64,000 nucleotides of DNA from Adiantum capillus-veneris (lineage: Eukaryota; Streptophyta; Polypodiopsida; Polypodiales; Pteridaceae): assembly GCA_014529385.2 (NCBI GenBank), contig CM043964.1, forward strand, positions 137,587,029 through 137,651,028, read 5' to 3'. Position numbers and translations under genes: made by a program. Within the stretch, counting starts at the first letter, position 1; each line of letters starts with the position of its first letter. Below are positions 36,700-48,199 of this stretch, piece after piece. The notes below the pieces were generated by a model. It did not search any database. It had not been told where the DNA came from and saw only the letters and a program-made list of their open reading frames with translations.

Positions 36700-37390
36700 A
36701 ACTTCAAATTTTATTTTATTTTTAATCAATTTTATTTAAATAAAACCCACAAAAAAACAAATAACTCAAAAAATCAATAAAAATAGAAAAAAATCTTCGG
36801 TTTTTTTATTAAAAAAAGGAAAGAGAAGAAAATTCATTAAAAAATACAAAGAGAAAAAAAAGAAAAACAAAGAAAAAATAAAAAATACAAAGAGAATAAT
36901 AAAACAATAGAAAAACACCCAAAAAAGAAGAAGGAAAAAGACACACACAAAATTAGAAAAAAAATAAAATCACAAAAACCTTTCAAAATCACAAAAAAAA
37001 TAAAAAATAAAACCAAAATAGTCCATAAAAATATAAAACGGTTTTTAAAAATCACAAAGAAGTAGAAAAGTCAATTAAAATTCATAAAAGGATTATTTTA
37101 AGAAAACTTGAAATATTAAAAAAACTATATAGAAAAATCATAAAAAATCAAAAATTGATAAGATAAATTAAGAAGAAAAGAAAAATCATAAAAAAGCTCA
37201 AAAAATCCATAAAAATGGAAAATTCACCAAAAAAATCCATTAAAAATATTTTAAACAAATCATTAAAATACAGAAAAAATATATTTTTTCAAAAATTTCA
37301 CAAAAGATAATACAAGTAAAAGGGGAGGAGTCAAAAAAGGCAAAAAATAAATAAATGAATAAAAAAAATAAAAAAAAATAAAAAAATGTC
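36700..37390. repeat. A-rich low-complexity tract
   Basis: About 690 bp of (A)n, AAAAT and AAAGA runs with little G or C. The Phe/Leu-rich minus-strand ORFs over it (36,766-37,055) are compositional artefacts. Confidence 0.85.
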
Positions 37391-38850
37391 TGAGAGAGTC
37401 ACGCACCACAGAAGAAGCCGAGCAGAAAAAGGTACTTGTGAAACCATAAAAAGAAAGACAAAAAAAGTGAGAGAAAAAGCGAATGAATCAAGCCGTGGGC
37501 CGCAAAGAATCCAAAACTTGTAAAAAACGATTGAAAACAAAATCGAGCGAAGCTAGGAAATCGAATTTGCTTCGAAAGCCAATCGATTAGGGTGCGTTCA
37601 CACAAAAACTCAATCTGACACTGAGTTTTGAGTAAAATTAAGCCATTAGGGCATTGTTCACGCATTGAAATTTTGATTCGGGATTGAGAATAGCAGATTT
37701 TGGGTGAAAATTGGCAAGTCCGAGTTGCAAAACTCGCGAGGGTTTCAAATTGGGAACTAAAAATAGAGGAATCATCAACAATCAGTTGATAACCGTTTCG
37801 GCCAATAACATCGAGTGAAGCCCAGTCCTAGAAGGTGTTGCCACACTTCAGTCAAGAAGCTAGAAGTGATCATGCAAGCTACAAATCGTCAAGTGCAAAT
37901 AATTGCATTGCAAGTTGGGCTTAGGATCGGATGACCAGGGACATAATTCACATTGGATTGCAGATTAGGCTATTCAAAGCACAAATTTTCATCATTTCAA
38001 AGATTACAGTCAAGTCTGAAGCATTCGAGCTAGAGTTAATCAACACTTGTGACTCTAGAGAACATTCAAAAGCCTAAATTGCTTTGAGAAAGCTTGAGAA
38101 ATTTGACAGTGCAACATCAACATCTGCTAGCAGACAATTTTTATAGAATGAGCCAGCATGGACTCAAATTGAGCTGAGAATTCAAGTACGGCAGAGCTAG
38201 CCAGAAGTAGTGGCAACCCATGCACAAGTACAATAGAGCAGATTTTACAGCTATATGCCTATAGTGGAGATAAATTCTTTTATGCAGATTCAAAAGGCTA
38301 GAGGTATCTAATGAGCAACAAGAGTAACACAAGAGCCAAGATCCTATTGATAAGAAAAAAGCCAAATTCAGAGAACTCCAAGATGTTTACAGATTTCAGT
38401 GGGGCTAGGTATTGCAAGCTCAAAGATGAAGTACATATAGAAGTGCAAAAAATAGATTCAAATGCTTATCCAGACATCTGCACAAGTCAACAAACCATCC
38501 AGTTGGTGCATATGCAATCAGGGTCATTGTACATGGGTTATAATGGTCATATCTATAGTCAAGAGCCAGAAATGGAAGATCCAACAGATCAACCAATGAA
38601 GCCAGTCTAAATGAAGAACTAAGTCAAAGTCAATATAAAGGTCAAGACAAAGCAGTCTATAGCTTGATGCTCAATGTTCTGAAAGAAGATTTTGACAACT
38701 TGGCAAGCACAGAAGCTAAAACTTCTCAGAGATTAAAGAACTAGCTGAAATACCACCCGTCATGGTGTATTGCTCAGATTGTGAAAGCAAAGGTGGAATT
38801 TTTTTAGAGAATTTTCCAAGAAATATAGCCAACTGAGACACGACAACAGC
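37391..38850 (+). other. Unassigned, possibly retroelement leader
   Basis: Mixed-composition DNA. An ORF at 38,311-38,610 (99 codons) has no family motif that I recognise, and weak charged helices around it are not decisive. Confidence 0.35.
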
Positions 38851-38852
38851 CA

Positions 38853-38890
38853 TTAGGAAGGGAATGGGGTCTAAGGGGGCCTCTTTATTT
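38853..38890 (+). repeat. 38 bp motif shared with 41,425-41,463 (copy 1)
   Basis: TTAGGAAG-GAATGGGGT-TA-G-GGGCCTCTTTATTTG (dashes mark variable bases) occurs here and at 41,425, with unrelated sequence upstream of both. It may be the end of a repeated element. Confidence 0.6.
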
Positions 38891-39225
38891 GCCATGGGAT
38901 TAAAAAGGAGATTATGGAAGGGGAAAATGGGTGGATGCCATGTGGACTGAAATGGTGGGGCCTAAAAGTAAGTGGTCAAACTTGTACTCTTTTATAAAAT
39001 ATAAAGAGAAAATCTCTTATAAATTCAAAAAATTGAACTTTTCTCTAAATAGTTGAGTAAAAACCAATCCTTTCTCTCTCTAGTGGCTGTCAGTTTCTCC
39101 CCCCCTCTCTCTTAAAAAGGGGTCCCTCCAAAAATGTGCTGATCATTTTCTCCCTCTCTCTCTATTGTACCATCTCTCACTTCTCTTCACTTCACCTTGC
39201 AAGAGTTGCTTCTCTTTCCTTCCCT

Positions 39226-39315
39226 AAGGTCTTTAAGCTCCATCAATTAGCCTTGCTCTTTGACAGAACATCTCTCATTTGGACCCCTTTACCATGGCCC
39301 CATGTTGAGATAGTT
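39226..39315 (-). repeat. Fragment of the chromovirus LTR
   Basis: CTAAGGTCTTTAAGCTCCAT and ATTAGCCTTGCTCTTTGACA and CATCTCTCATTTGG are close matches to about 1029-1120, in the same orientation. This is an LTR scrap of about 90 bp. Confidence 0.75.
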
Positions 39316-41125
39316 TGATGTGCACTTGCTATTGCTTGATCCGCTTTAAGTTCTTTTGAGGCTCTCTTGGTTGGAGATGGATCATCTTCAATAAACTTTG
39401 CTTTGGCATCAATCTCCATTTCAAATCTACTTGAGGACTTTGTGTTGTCGTCCGCAGGTGACCAGTCTTGGTTTTCATTCTTTGTTATCATTGACAACTG
39501 CATCTTTGTTGAACTCCGTATCTCTAGAACCTTCTGGGCCATTGACATTCCTACTATGATGTTATTTGGTACATCTTTTGTTGTTACCACATGAAATTGG
39601 GCTATGATGATTTATGACCCTATTTGAATGGCGGTGGAGATGATTCCCTAGCATTCTGCTCGTTTGTTCTAATTGGCCACATTCTTTCCAAGTGCAAAAA
39701 GACACGAGATTCTTGTCTAGCTAAAAATCTAGCTTTATTTCACTTGAGAGTTTTTCTTCATGTTCACGATGACCTTGCACTTGATCTTCTCGGGACTTTT
39801 TAAAATGAAGTATTCTACTGTAGTTGTGTCCTTTGGTTGAGATTTATTTGCATCTTCTTTACTTTGACCATTTTCTTCAATTGATGCTAACTCGATTGAC
39901 TAAAATATTGCACATTTTTCTTGCAATGGTTGAGCATTGTCTGCGTGCATTTGAGTAACCTTTGATCTTAGAAGATCCATTGTACTTTCTGGAAGCATTT
40001 ATCTCTTAGGAGGAGATTTTGGTGGTGACTTTGTGTAGATTTTTGAGCTTTTTTTGTTGATTTTGACTTATCTGTCACCTGTTCTGGCATCTTGAGGCTT
40101 TGACCATCTTTAGATAGTCTATGACTTCAGTCTTACCATCCATATGGGGTTTGTACAAGGTCATGAACCTGCTGGTATTCATTGCCATTTGCATCTCGAT
40201 ATGCATATGTGAGCTTGGTCACATGCAATTGCTTGAACACTATTGGGTTGCTTGACTTTTGACTTTGCCTTGTGGAGATCATTTGAAACTTTTGTCCTTG
40301 ATGACCTTCATATTGGCACTTGTCCGTAGATTCTGAGGGAATCTGGATCAACTCAAAACTTCCAGCAACCATATGATCTTTGAATGATTTTCACTTTGAA
40401 AGGTTCTGGCTAGAAATTCTCGTGCTTCTAATTGATGTAGCATTTCCTGGTACAAGAACTAAGCTTGATGGGTTTGCAACCCCCCCCTTCCTAGGTGATC
40501 ACTAAAGCTTTCTCTATGATGAGAGCTCAAAACAATTTGGCTCTGATTTGATCTCACCTTTTGGGACTATGAAGGCACGTTGTGGTGGCACTAATGATGC
40601 TTGGCATCTGTAAACCTTCTGCATAGTTGCCTATGTATCTCCATGAAACACGACATATGATTCCCCAAGTCAAGCTGTAGATAGCATTATCTTCACCCTA
40701 ATATTGTCTATCTCATGGGTCTCCTATGATATGAGCTTTTGTGGTTTCACGTGCCAAGTCATCATAGATTTTAGACTCTCGTTTATATCTACAATTGTTT
40801 TGGTCAAAGTATATGCTTGTTTCGTCACAACGTCGAAGCTTGATTTTGATGGAGGAGAGTTTGGCTTTGAACAGATTTATGGGTTCACTGGGGTAATATC
40901 CTTCAGCTCTAAAGGGGATGGGCTATAATAGATTCTATCCTCTGAAATGAACCATCCTTCCCGATCTATCACAGGACACACTTCTATGAGTTGGTACATG
41001 GGCCTTTCAAATATTGGTCGATCCTTTTTGTACAGTAGCCTTTTTTGGTCTACATAGTGTGCATATGAATTATGCGTGCCATACAGTGCTAAAAGCATTC
41101 GCTTTGATGTGTCCCTTAGACTCAT
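39243..41125 (-). pseudogene. Decayed retroelement coding region with retropepsin-like part
   Basis: On the minus strand (39,680-39,480), STAIQIGS then IIIAQFHVVTTKDVPNNIIVG and GMSMAQKVLEI resemble the C-terminal half of an LTR-element aspartic protease, where a hydrophobic-hydrophobic-Gly turn (IIVG) is characteristic. Further upstream on this strand, 40,372-40,133 and 41,125-40,877 are open but have no motif that I recognise. Stops separate the pieces. I assign only a retroelement origin, tentatively. Confidence 0.35.
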
Positions 41126-41424
41126 GAATAATCACACACTAGTGGCAGTGGATGTAGAAACATTTGTAAACCTAACACTCTTTTCAACCTTCGATGATAT
41201 TTGAACGCTTTTACGAAATTCACGCAGCAATTTGTTGTTTAAAGGGTTAATTTTAAGCTTTTCATGTGCTTATGCATCTTCATGCTAATTCTGACTTTGT
41301 CGTGCTTTTACGGGTGCTTCTAATGGTAATGCAGGAACATCTTGTTGCATCAATAAGGATGAGTTAGATGCACTTACATCGGGATTCACATTTCCAATTT
41401 GCTCCATGCTTTGCTTTGCGTTAG

Positions 41425-41910
41425 GAAGTGAATGGGGTATAGGAGGGCCTCTTTATTTGGCAGTTTAAGGAAATGCTTAAAGCTTAAGCCAAGTTTGGCC
41501 AAGCTTAAAAGAGAGGGCAAAAAGACCTATGCTGAGATTTTTAAAAATACCATTTGTATACTTTATATTTTAAAATTAGGCTATTTTAACCCAAAAGGTG
41601 GGTAACTGAATTTTAAAATGTCTTTTCCCCATCTCTCTTCTCTCTCTCTAACATATAAAACACTCTCTCACTTAGTTCTCATTAAAAGAAGCACTTTTTC
41701 AACTCCCCTTGCCAAAAAATTAGATTTTGCATATTCTCTCATTGCATTCTCTCTCTAAAACGTGAGCCAACTCTTTCTCTTCTCCCCTTTTCTCTCTTGT
41801 CACTTCCATCTCCCAATCATCAAGAGGACATTCTATGCTGTCTACATCTGACAGAAAGTGCAGATCCTCCAAAGTTGCAGATCTACTCTCTCTCCCACTC
41901 TCTTCCTTTA

Positions 41911-41949
<39 letters not shown>

Positions 41950-41966
41950 CCTCCCTCTCTCTCTCT

Positions 41967-42003
<37 letters not shown>

Positions 42004-42300
42004 ATGCTTCTCCCACTCCAGCTTCAGGTGAGAGCAATGGAGAACTCCATTACCTCTATGTGTAGCATCATTTCTCTCTCTAAAGCTCTCATGATCAACA
42101 TTTTGAATTCAAAGGAGATTGAGCTACACTCCCTCTCTTTCTTCCCTCCACAACATAATCATTTTCTACTATCTTTGAGTATCTCTACTTTTTCCCTCCA
42201 TAGCCAGCTTTCTCTGCTTGCAGCAGTCACCGTTACACATTCTCTCTCTATTTTGCTTGATTAGCTAACAAACATATCATTCAATCGCCCTCCACTGCAA
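41425..42300 (+). promoter_or_regulatory. Possible promoter/leader upstream of the 42.4-44.8 kb gene
   Basis: The segment starts with the 38 bp motif shared with 38,853, contains an A/T-rich stretch and a possible TATA-like TATAAAAC (about 41,654), and then CT-rich sequence with a (CT)n block at 41,923-42,001. The ORFs through the CT block are artefacts. Its role as promoter is inferred from position and composition only. Confidence 0.3.
41923..42001. repeat. (CT)n microsatellite with CCCT interruptions
   Basis: CT repeats interrupted by CCCCCTCCC and CCCTCCC. Confidence 0.95.
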
Positions 42301-42370
42301 GACATTACTAATAGGCCAAAACGATATCGATTAAACACTGATTTGGAGTAGGAGTACGCTACTGTGCGAC

Positions 42371-44784
42371 TTGGCACAGCGAATTCCAATGCTGCAAATC
42401 AGCTATGAAGCATTGGATGCAAGGCAATCAACTTATGGGTTGATGGCCACATTTACCCAGGTGATCCAACGACTAATGCACCACTACCTTTTTGTAATGT
42501 CATTGAGCTCTGCATTTTATTGGAGATGGAAGAGACGGACTGTTTGGCTACTGCTGGAGATTGTATTCAGCTTTTGTCAATGAAAGGGAAGCAAGTAAAC
42601 ATCTCTTGGATGCCTATTCATCATTGCAAGAGAAGTCTGTGAAAGATCTACAACAAGTTAGAGAGGAAGCCAACAAGAAGACGAAGCAACTGAACGATGA
42701 GATGGCGAATCTCAATGAAAAAGTACAGCAACAAAAAAAGGAGCACGAACGTCGACTAGACAATTACGTTCAACTACAACACACTTCACGAAATCTGCAT
42801 CAGTGAATCGATCATCTCACACACATTCCCCTTGGCTACCACATTCGTAAGCGCAAGAGACAAGCGATGTCCTTGCTATCCTCAAGTAGTGAAGCTCAAA
42901 AGAAACGTGTTCGTCAAACTCGGTAAGAATATTGATACAAGAGTCTTATTTCCTACATGTTCTAGAGGTTGGTGTAATGGTAATTCAATATGTAGAAACT
43001 TGGCTCGAATGATGATGGGAATTGATCCCAATGCTCAAACAATCGGACGTGCTCTGCTGCAACATATCATCAAGCCAAAGGAGTTGGTTGAGCTACTAGA
43101 TGTTCCATCCAACGCTAGCATTACTAATGTTTTGTGACAGAAGTATTTTAGTGAGCTAAAGAGCATTGTGTCGCCTCAAAGATGATGGAGGTGTGTGACA
43201 GCGCAGGAATAAGTTTCGAGGCCTATGAAGCTTTGTACAGAAGTGAATGCCTTACAATGTTAGTGTTGCAAAAAGGTGCACCAATAATGATGTTGCAAGC
43301 TTGTTGGGTGGATTTCAGTATGTGGAGAATGCCATGCCATTAGAAGACAACAAATTCTTCAGCTACAACGAGTTCAACAATGTGCATGTTGACTTGTTAA
43401 AGCTCCAAGAGTCAATGATAAGATTTTATGGGTTGACACAAGAAGAGTGTGATGGGAAAGTGATATTTATTATGAAGCTTGATGAGTGCCAAGTTGTTAA
43501 AGGTCAACGGATCCAAAGGGTAAGCGTTACGTTGATGAGGGCCTTGATGGGTGTTGATGTGGAGCTAAATGCCAATGAGAAGGGAAACAATTGTTTAGGT
43601 GTTTAGTCAAAGAAAAATATTTGGTGACTGGCAGCTTTTCATCTCCCACATGAGACACATGAGACTCTGAAATGGTATTTCAATCACACCGCAATCGTTG
43701 ATGTCGTTCGGCAACAGCAAGAAGGACAGAGATTGCATGTTTCAAGTCTTGGAACGTTCCAAGTTGAGTGGCATTTGGCAGAAGGCTTGAAAATACTCAA
43801 GTGTATGTTAGGGTACAAGCAAGGTGCAATGACCCTCTTTCCATGCATTTATTGCTGCCACACTAAAGTCTCAATGGCAACTGAGGGCAAGGGTACAAAG
43901 GCCAGCAAGTCAAAAGGTGGTAAGGGTAAGGGAGGCAAAGTCACAGTCAACTCTGCAAAAGGTGTACCCACTACACAAGCAATGGGTAAAGCAATACAAC
44001 AATGGTTTCAAGGTATCCTCAATTGTGACCAGCAAGTACCCCCTAATTGAAACATAGATGATCCAATTGGGATTCTATTCTTGCAATGCCACTGATAAAT
44101 GTGCATGTGTGCACCCTTCATGCCGTCTACAAATTCTTGACAAGTTGCTTATGCTCCATATTAATTACGCTTGGAATATGGAGCCTACAGAAAGAAGAGA
44201 AGAGTGTATACAAGAATTCGAATCTATTCTGTTGAGCGTTCGCCTACATGGGGGTGCAATTGAGCTATCAAAGGACAAGAAGGCATCTGGAAGTACACAA
44301 GATCGCCGTAATAAAGTATGTATGGGTGGTAGTAAAGCTAAGCATTTTCTTTCAAACTATTCTAACTCCCAAAGTCCAATGAGTTTCATTTGTGAAAAAA
44401 GGTGTGTGACATTACCACCTACAAAGGTAATGAAGCAGCCCTAGGAATTAAGCGTGCTCATGTGTGGCAGTCTACTGATGATATTTTTCGTCTTCTCGAA
44501 AAGGCAAAGCGAACCGACGATGAGATATCCACCCTAAAGTTTGTAATTGGTGTGTTGAACAATTGATTTTTTCAATCGAAATATATTTTTATGCGAAACT
44601 AAAGTTTTTTTTTTCAGCACATTCTTTTTGTACATTGTGCATTTTTTCTCGACATTTATGGTTCATTAGGCATTTGGAGCAGCCAAGGAATGGAGCACTA
44701 GTGTATTTTAAAAATCACGACATGGAGGAAGAAAAAAGAGCAATGCCCTTCACGAGATGTTCAATTGATTCTACGGAGTTTTAG
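42371..44784 (+). pseudogene. Decayed gene of an unidentified repetitive family
   Basis: A protein of at least 600 residues is readable in pieces: 42,832-43,137 (NAQTIGRALLQHIIKPKELV, ELLDVPSNASITNVL), QKYFSELKSIVSPQ after a stop, then 43,247-44,050 in a single frame with two in-frame stops (FYGLTQEECDGKVIFIMKLD, DECQVVKGQRIQRVS, PHETHETLKWYFN, FQVEWHLAEGLKILKCMLG, FPCIYCCHTK with a CX2C pair, then a Lys/Gly linker), 44,058-44,444 in another frame, and a tail to 44,768 (GSLGIWSSQGMEH). The look is that of a multi-copy, transposon-type gene. I cannot name the family. GT-AG ends at 44,550-44,617 do not fit the phase, so an intron there is doubtful. Confidence 0.55.
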
Positions 44785-45213
44785 CAGGGAGAGAGAGAAA
44801 GAAGACAAGAGAACAAAGAAGTTTGAAATGTAGAATAGGAAAAGTGGTTAGCTTGAGGCAATCACAATCATATCATGCTTCAAGTGCAAAAGGTTGATTC
44901 CAACGCAGGTTGGAGACAAGGCGGCGTGATGGCAGGCGTTGGGTGGAATTTAAAAAAAAATAATACACTAATCATTTCTATTGTAAACATGCATTGTCAT
45001 GCAAAGAGATTTGTAAAGACGACAATTATTAGTCCCATGGGTCAAGTTTGGTCTATTTTGGAGTTGTTTTGTAATTTTAGGTGGTTATATTGAGTTTTTA
45101 AAAGTTTAAGTACTATATAAGTCAAAACTCACAACTTAAAGTTCATTTCTTGTTTGCACATTTTAGAAGATCCTCTCAAGCCCAAACATACACGCACTCA
45201 TATCTTGCACAAC
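44785..45213. other. Spacer between two decayed plus-strand genes
   Basis: No credible coding sequence. The ORF at 44,875-45,093 lacks motifs. A TATATAAG-like word occurs at about 45,114, some 100 bp before the ATG of the next gene. Confidence 0.4.
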
Positions 45214-46371
45214 ATGGACGATACACAAGAGCACACCACCATGCACAACCATGACACCACTACCACTGACAACACTGAAAATCCGCAACCAGCACCTCAT
45301 AGAGAATCCACCGCTTCAAATCCACATCCTCAACCACAAGAACCAGTTCCAAATATCCAACCGCTCTTCCAACCTTTAACTACAGAGGATCAGAACACCA
45401 TGCGGTAGATTTTTGGTGATCTCCAGCCACTACAGTATGCGAATCGCACACCTCTGTCGGATCTCGGACCATTCGTAGCTCTAAACAGGACCTGGAGCTC
45501 AAGCAACGGCAACATCTGGAGCTCAAGCAACGGCAACGCCTGAAGCTCAAGCAACGGCTACACTTGAAGCTCAAGCAACCGCTACTACGCCGCAAGAATT
45601 TCCCTCGCAAGTCAAACAAAGGGTGATCAAAGTAATACCAGGTGATCCTGTTTCAATAGCACGAGATGCCAAGAGGAGGAAGAGAATGAGAGAGTTAGAA
45701 AAGAAAGAGGCAGTTGATAGAGAAGCACAAAGATTGCATGAAGAACAAAGAAGGCAGAGAGAGTAAGAAGAATGGCATAGAGCCGAGGCTGAGAGAGCCC
45801 ACTTGGCTAATTTACAAGCACGAGCAGAGATAGAGAGGTGAGTGGAAGAGGATAGAGTTCAGGCCGCCCAACAAGCAAAGGCTGGGAGCTCCAAACCTTC
45901 AAAAATTCCTTAGAGAGAAAAACAATGTGCGAAAAAGAAAAAGGACAAGCTCACACCTGAAGAGCAGCAAGTCCAATAAGAGAGGAGGAAAAAGTACAAA
46001 AATGACCTCCTCAATGGGCCAAACAAGTGGCTCCTCCACCACTGTCAATAGCGCAGAAGAAATGGCAATGGAAGCCTGGCACAATTGCTCTATGTGAGAT
46101 CCAAAAATATCAAAAGAGCACCGAGCCAATAACACCAAAGGCAGCTTTCTCTCGGGTGGTAAGAGAAATAATGGACGAATATTCATATTCTGTTACATGT
46201 ATCCAACATGTAGCTCTATTGGCCTTACAGGATGCCGTCGAGGACATTTTGGTGCACTTGTTGCAAGATGGTGTATGTTGTATGGTGCATGCTAAGTGAG
46301 TTACTCTAAAAAATACAGATCTAACTCTAGGGATCAATCTAAGAAATGAAGGGTGCCTCCATAAGAATTAG
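45214..46371 (+). pseudogene. Histone H3-fold (CENH3-like) pseudogene with long N-terminal region
   Basis: The C-terminal part (about 46,063-46,371) is a histone H3 domain: KPGTIALCEIQKYQKSTEP (alpha-N), FSRVVREI (alpha-1), ALLALQDAVEDILVHLLQD (alpha-2), VHAK-stop-VTLKNTDL (loop 2, alpha-3), ungapped against H3 except for one extra residue in loop 1 (17 residues between VREI and ALQ, H3 has 16). That extra residue and FS in place of FQ are CENH3 traits. CENH3 replaces H3 in centromeric nucleosomes. Upstream are a His/Thr/Pro-rich start (MDDTQEHTTM), four 8-residue AQATAT repeats (45,497-45,592) and a Lys/Arg/Glu coiled coil. Stops at about 45,406, 45,764, 45,839, 45,911, 45,977 and 46,297, and frameshifts near 45,480 and 46,020, show it is dead. 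Joining the N-terminal region to the H3 domain is inferred from collinearity. Confidence 0.75.
45497..45592 (+). repeat. Four 24 bp tandem repeats in the H3-like pseudogene
   Basis: Units GGAGCTCAAGCAACGGCAAC and variants encode (G/E)AQATAT(S/P/L/T). They lie between the polar start and the coiled coil. Confidence 0.85.
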
Positions 46372-46515
46372 TTTCTCCATGTAACTTCTGTTTATGAGAT
46401 TTGTATTCTTTCCATATAATATGAACGAGTCAATTTTCTACCATTCAATGTAACTCTAATAGTTAATTGTGTACTTTCTGTTGTTGAAGTATTTGAATTA
46501 ATCAAGTTGTTAGAT

Positions 46516-46882
46516 TTCACCTCCTCGACCATCCAAGCACCCATCGAACGTCGGATGTGGGATGCCTACCGGTGAAGATTTTACGAAACGTGGCCGTTTC
46601 GGGTGCGTACGAAGGCCATGGGACCGCCAATGCACGTCGATGACCAGCGATGTCGAACGGGTCAAAAAAGGCCCTACGCGCACAGGGCCCCTGGTCAAAA
46701 CGGGCGCATGCGATCCGTGGTGCACAGGGCCTTTTTTTTGGCCCGCTCGGTGCCGCTGGTCATCGACGTGCATTTTGGCGGTCCCACGGCCTCCGTACGC
46801 ACTCGAAACGGCCCCGTTTCGCAAAATGTTCACCAATACCCGTCCCATGTCCGACGGGTGCTTGGATGGTCGAGAGGTGTGA
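46516..46882. mobile_element. Foldback / MITE-like hairpin element, 367 bp
   Basis: The two halves are near-perfect inverted repeats: arm 46,516-46,675 (TTCACCTCCTCGACCATCC outward end) and arm 46,727-46,882, with a ~51 bp loop. Internal landmarks mirror each other: CGAAACG..GCCGTTTCG, ATGCACGTCGATGACCAGCG against CGCTGGTCATCGACGTGCAT, GTCAAAAAAGGCCCT against AGGGCCTTTTTTTTGGC. The element is GC-rich in AT-rich surroundings. I see no certain target-site duplication. The ORFs across it are shadows of the palindrome. Confidence 0.85.
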
Positions 46883-47034
46883 ACGCATTAAAGAAAAGAT
46901 TTATTGGCCAATATATGCAATAGAAAAAAAAAGTTAAAGAAGTGACAAAAAAAATAAAAAGGACAAAATTATTGTATATTGCTCTAGATAGTACATCATG
47001 GCTGGTTGGTTTTCTTGTAAATTACATCTGTAGG
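46883..47034. other. Spacer
   Basis: Short A-rich DNA between the hairpin element and the stop of the minus-strand gene. Confidence 0.5.
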
Positions 47035-47412
47035 TTAAGGGCGAATAGCAGACTTGACACCAAAGGTTTTGATAATATCCTCTGGGTTTGTCACCCCTTG
47101 ACCTAGGCTTAAGGCACAATGGGAGAGGACTGACCTAGGGTGCTTTCCTGTAAAGGCATACAATGCCGCCTCTTGGTCCACCAAGATACACTTGTGAGCA
47201 TTAAGGGTAAGGGAATCTTTAGCAAGGATGGCACTTAATGCCTTGCGCTTGAGCAGCTCCGCAGAACCATGCTTGGAGAACTCTATGTGAGCAACTCAAA
47301 GAACGGATGGCCCCAGATGGCCAAGGTAGTGCCATAGGGAGCTATCTCTACCCATAGGAACATTGCACAAACCTCCAGTATGCATTGCAAACTTATCAGC
47401 ATGGTATGCGGT

Positions 47413-47488
47413 CTGCAAAACATTTTAAACAACTTCAACACTTGCTATAGGATACAATAGACTATCAATAAAGTTAAAAAGTGGTTAC
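47413..47488 (-). other. Intron, 76 bp, phase 0
   Basis: On the minus strand AAG|GTAACCAC at the donor and TTTTGCAG|ACC at the acceptor. Removal keeps the frame between two open exons. Confidence 0.65.
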
Positions 47489-48199
47489 CTTAGTTTCTTC
47501 ATCCATCTCTTTAAGAGTTTTCCTTGTAAGGTCGATGCTAGAGTGATCTTCTCCACCCATCATGATCAGCGGTTTGTGTGGATGAAAAGGGCTTTCCGGG
47601 ATGATTTCATAAAATAAGGCACATGATTTGATTTCCAGAAGTGTATTTGGCACGGTTTGTACCAAATTCTGTTTGTTTTCACTATGGAGAATGAGAGGCT
47701 TGGTGGGAGACCTTGGTCTTCAAAGTCAATTTGAAAGTTGACCTTCTCTTGCTTTCCACTGGGATCTTTTATGCCCGCATAGATAGCGATCACTGAGAGC
47801 GACTCATCTTCTCTGAGTCCTAGTGTCTTTGCAATGTCATCAAGGAACAAGAAGTGAGGACTATCCACCACCACTGCATGCAAAGTGAGAATTTGGAGGT
47901 CAGGAACTTCCTCCAACACCTCGTCTCCCTCTATCATATGATCTTCCTCCTTAATGGAGCTAGGATCTTGTAGGAGGACGATTGCCATAGATGCTTCACC
48001 CTGCTCATCAACCTCTTCAATAAATTCATTTAATTCCTCCACAATGGTTACAAGAGGTTTTTGGTTAGCCTTTTCCTTTGATCTTCCCTTCTCCATGCCC
48101 TCAAGCACAAGCAAGACCAGAACCATGTCCCAAGTAATGAATTGGGTGCCTATGCACCCCATGCCCAAGTCTATGAGGTCATCCTCATCCTCTGTCTTG

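Noticed and set aside
36766-37665. Phe/Leu-rich ORFs that look like membrane proteins
   Set aside because: They come from A-rich low-complexity DNA on the other strand.
44550-44617. GT-AG intron with polypyrimidine tract in the 42.4-44.8 kb gene
   Set aside because: The splice signals look good, but removal does not restore the frame between the flanking readable segments. It may be decay or a lost stretch.
45154-45213. Longer start for the H3-like gene at 45,154
   Set aside because: That codon is TTG; the first ATG in frame is 45,214.
42832-46371. Stop codons explained by RNA editing
   Set aside because: U-to-C editing that removes stops is known from organelles of some non-seed plants, but frameshifts are also present and the locus is nuclear transposon DNA; decay is the simpler explanation.
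46510-46937. Several overlapping ORFs of 95-112 codons on both strands
   Set aside because: They are shadows of the GC-rich inverted repeat; no frame continues outside it and none has a motif.
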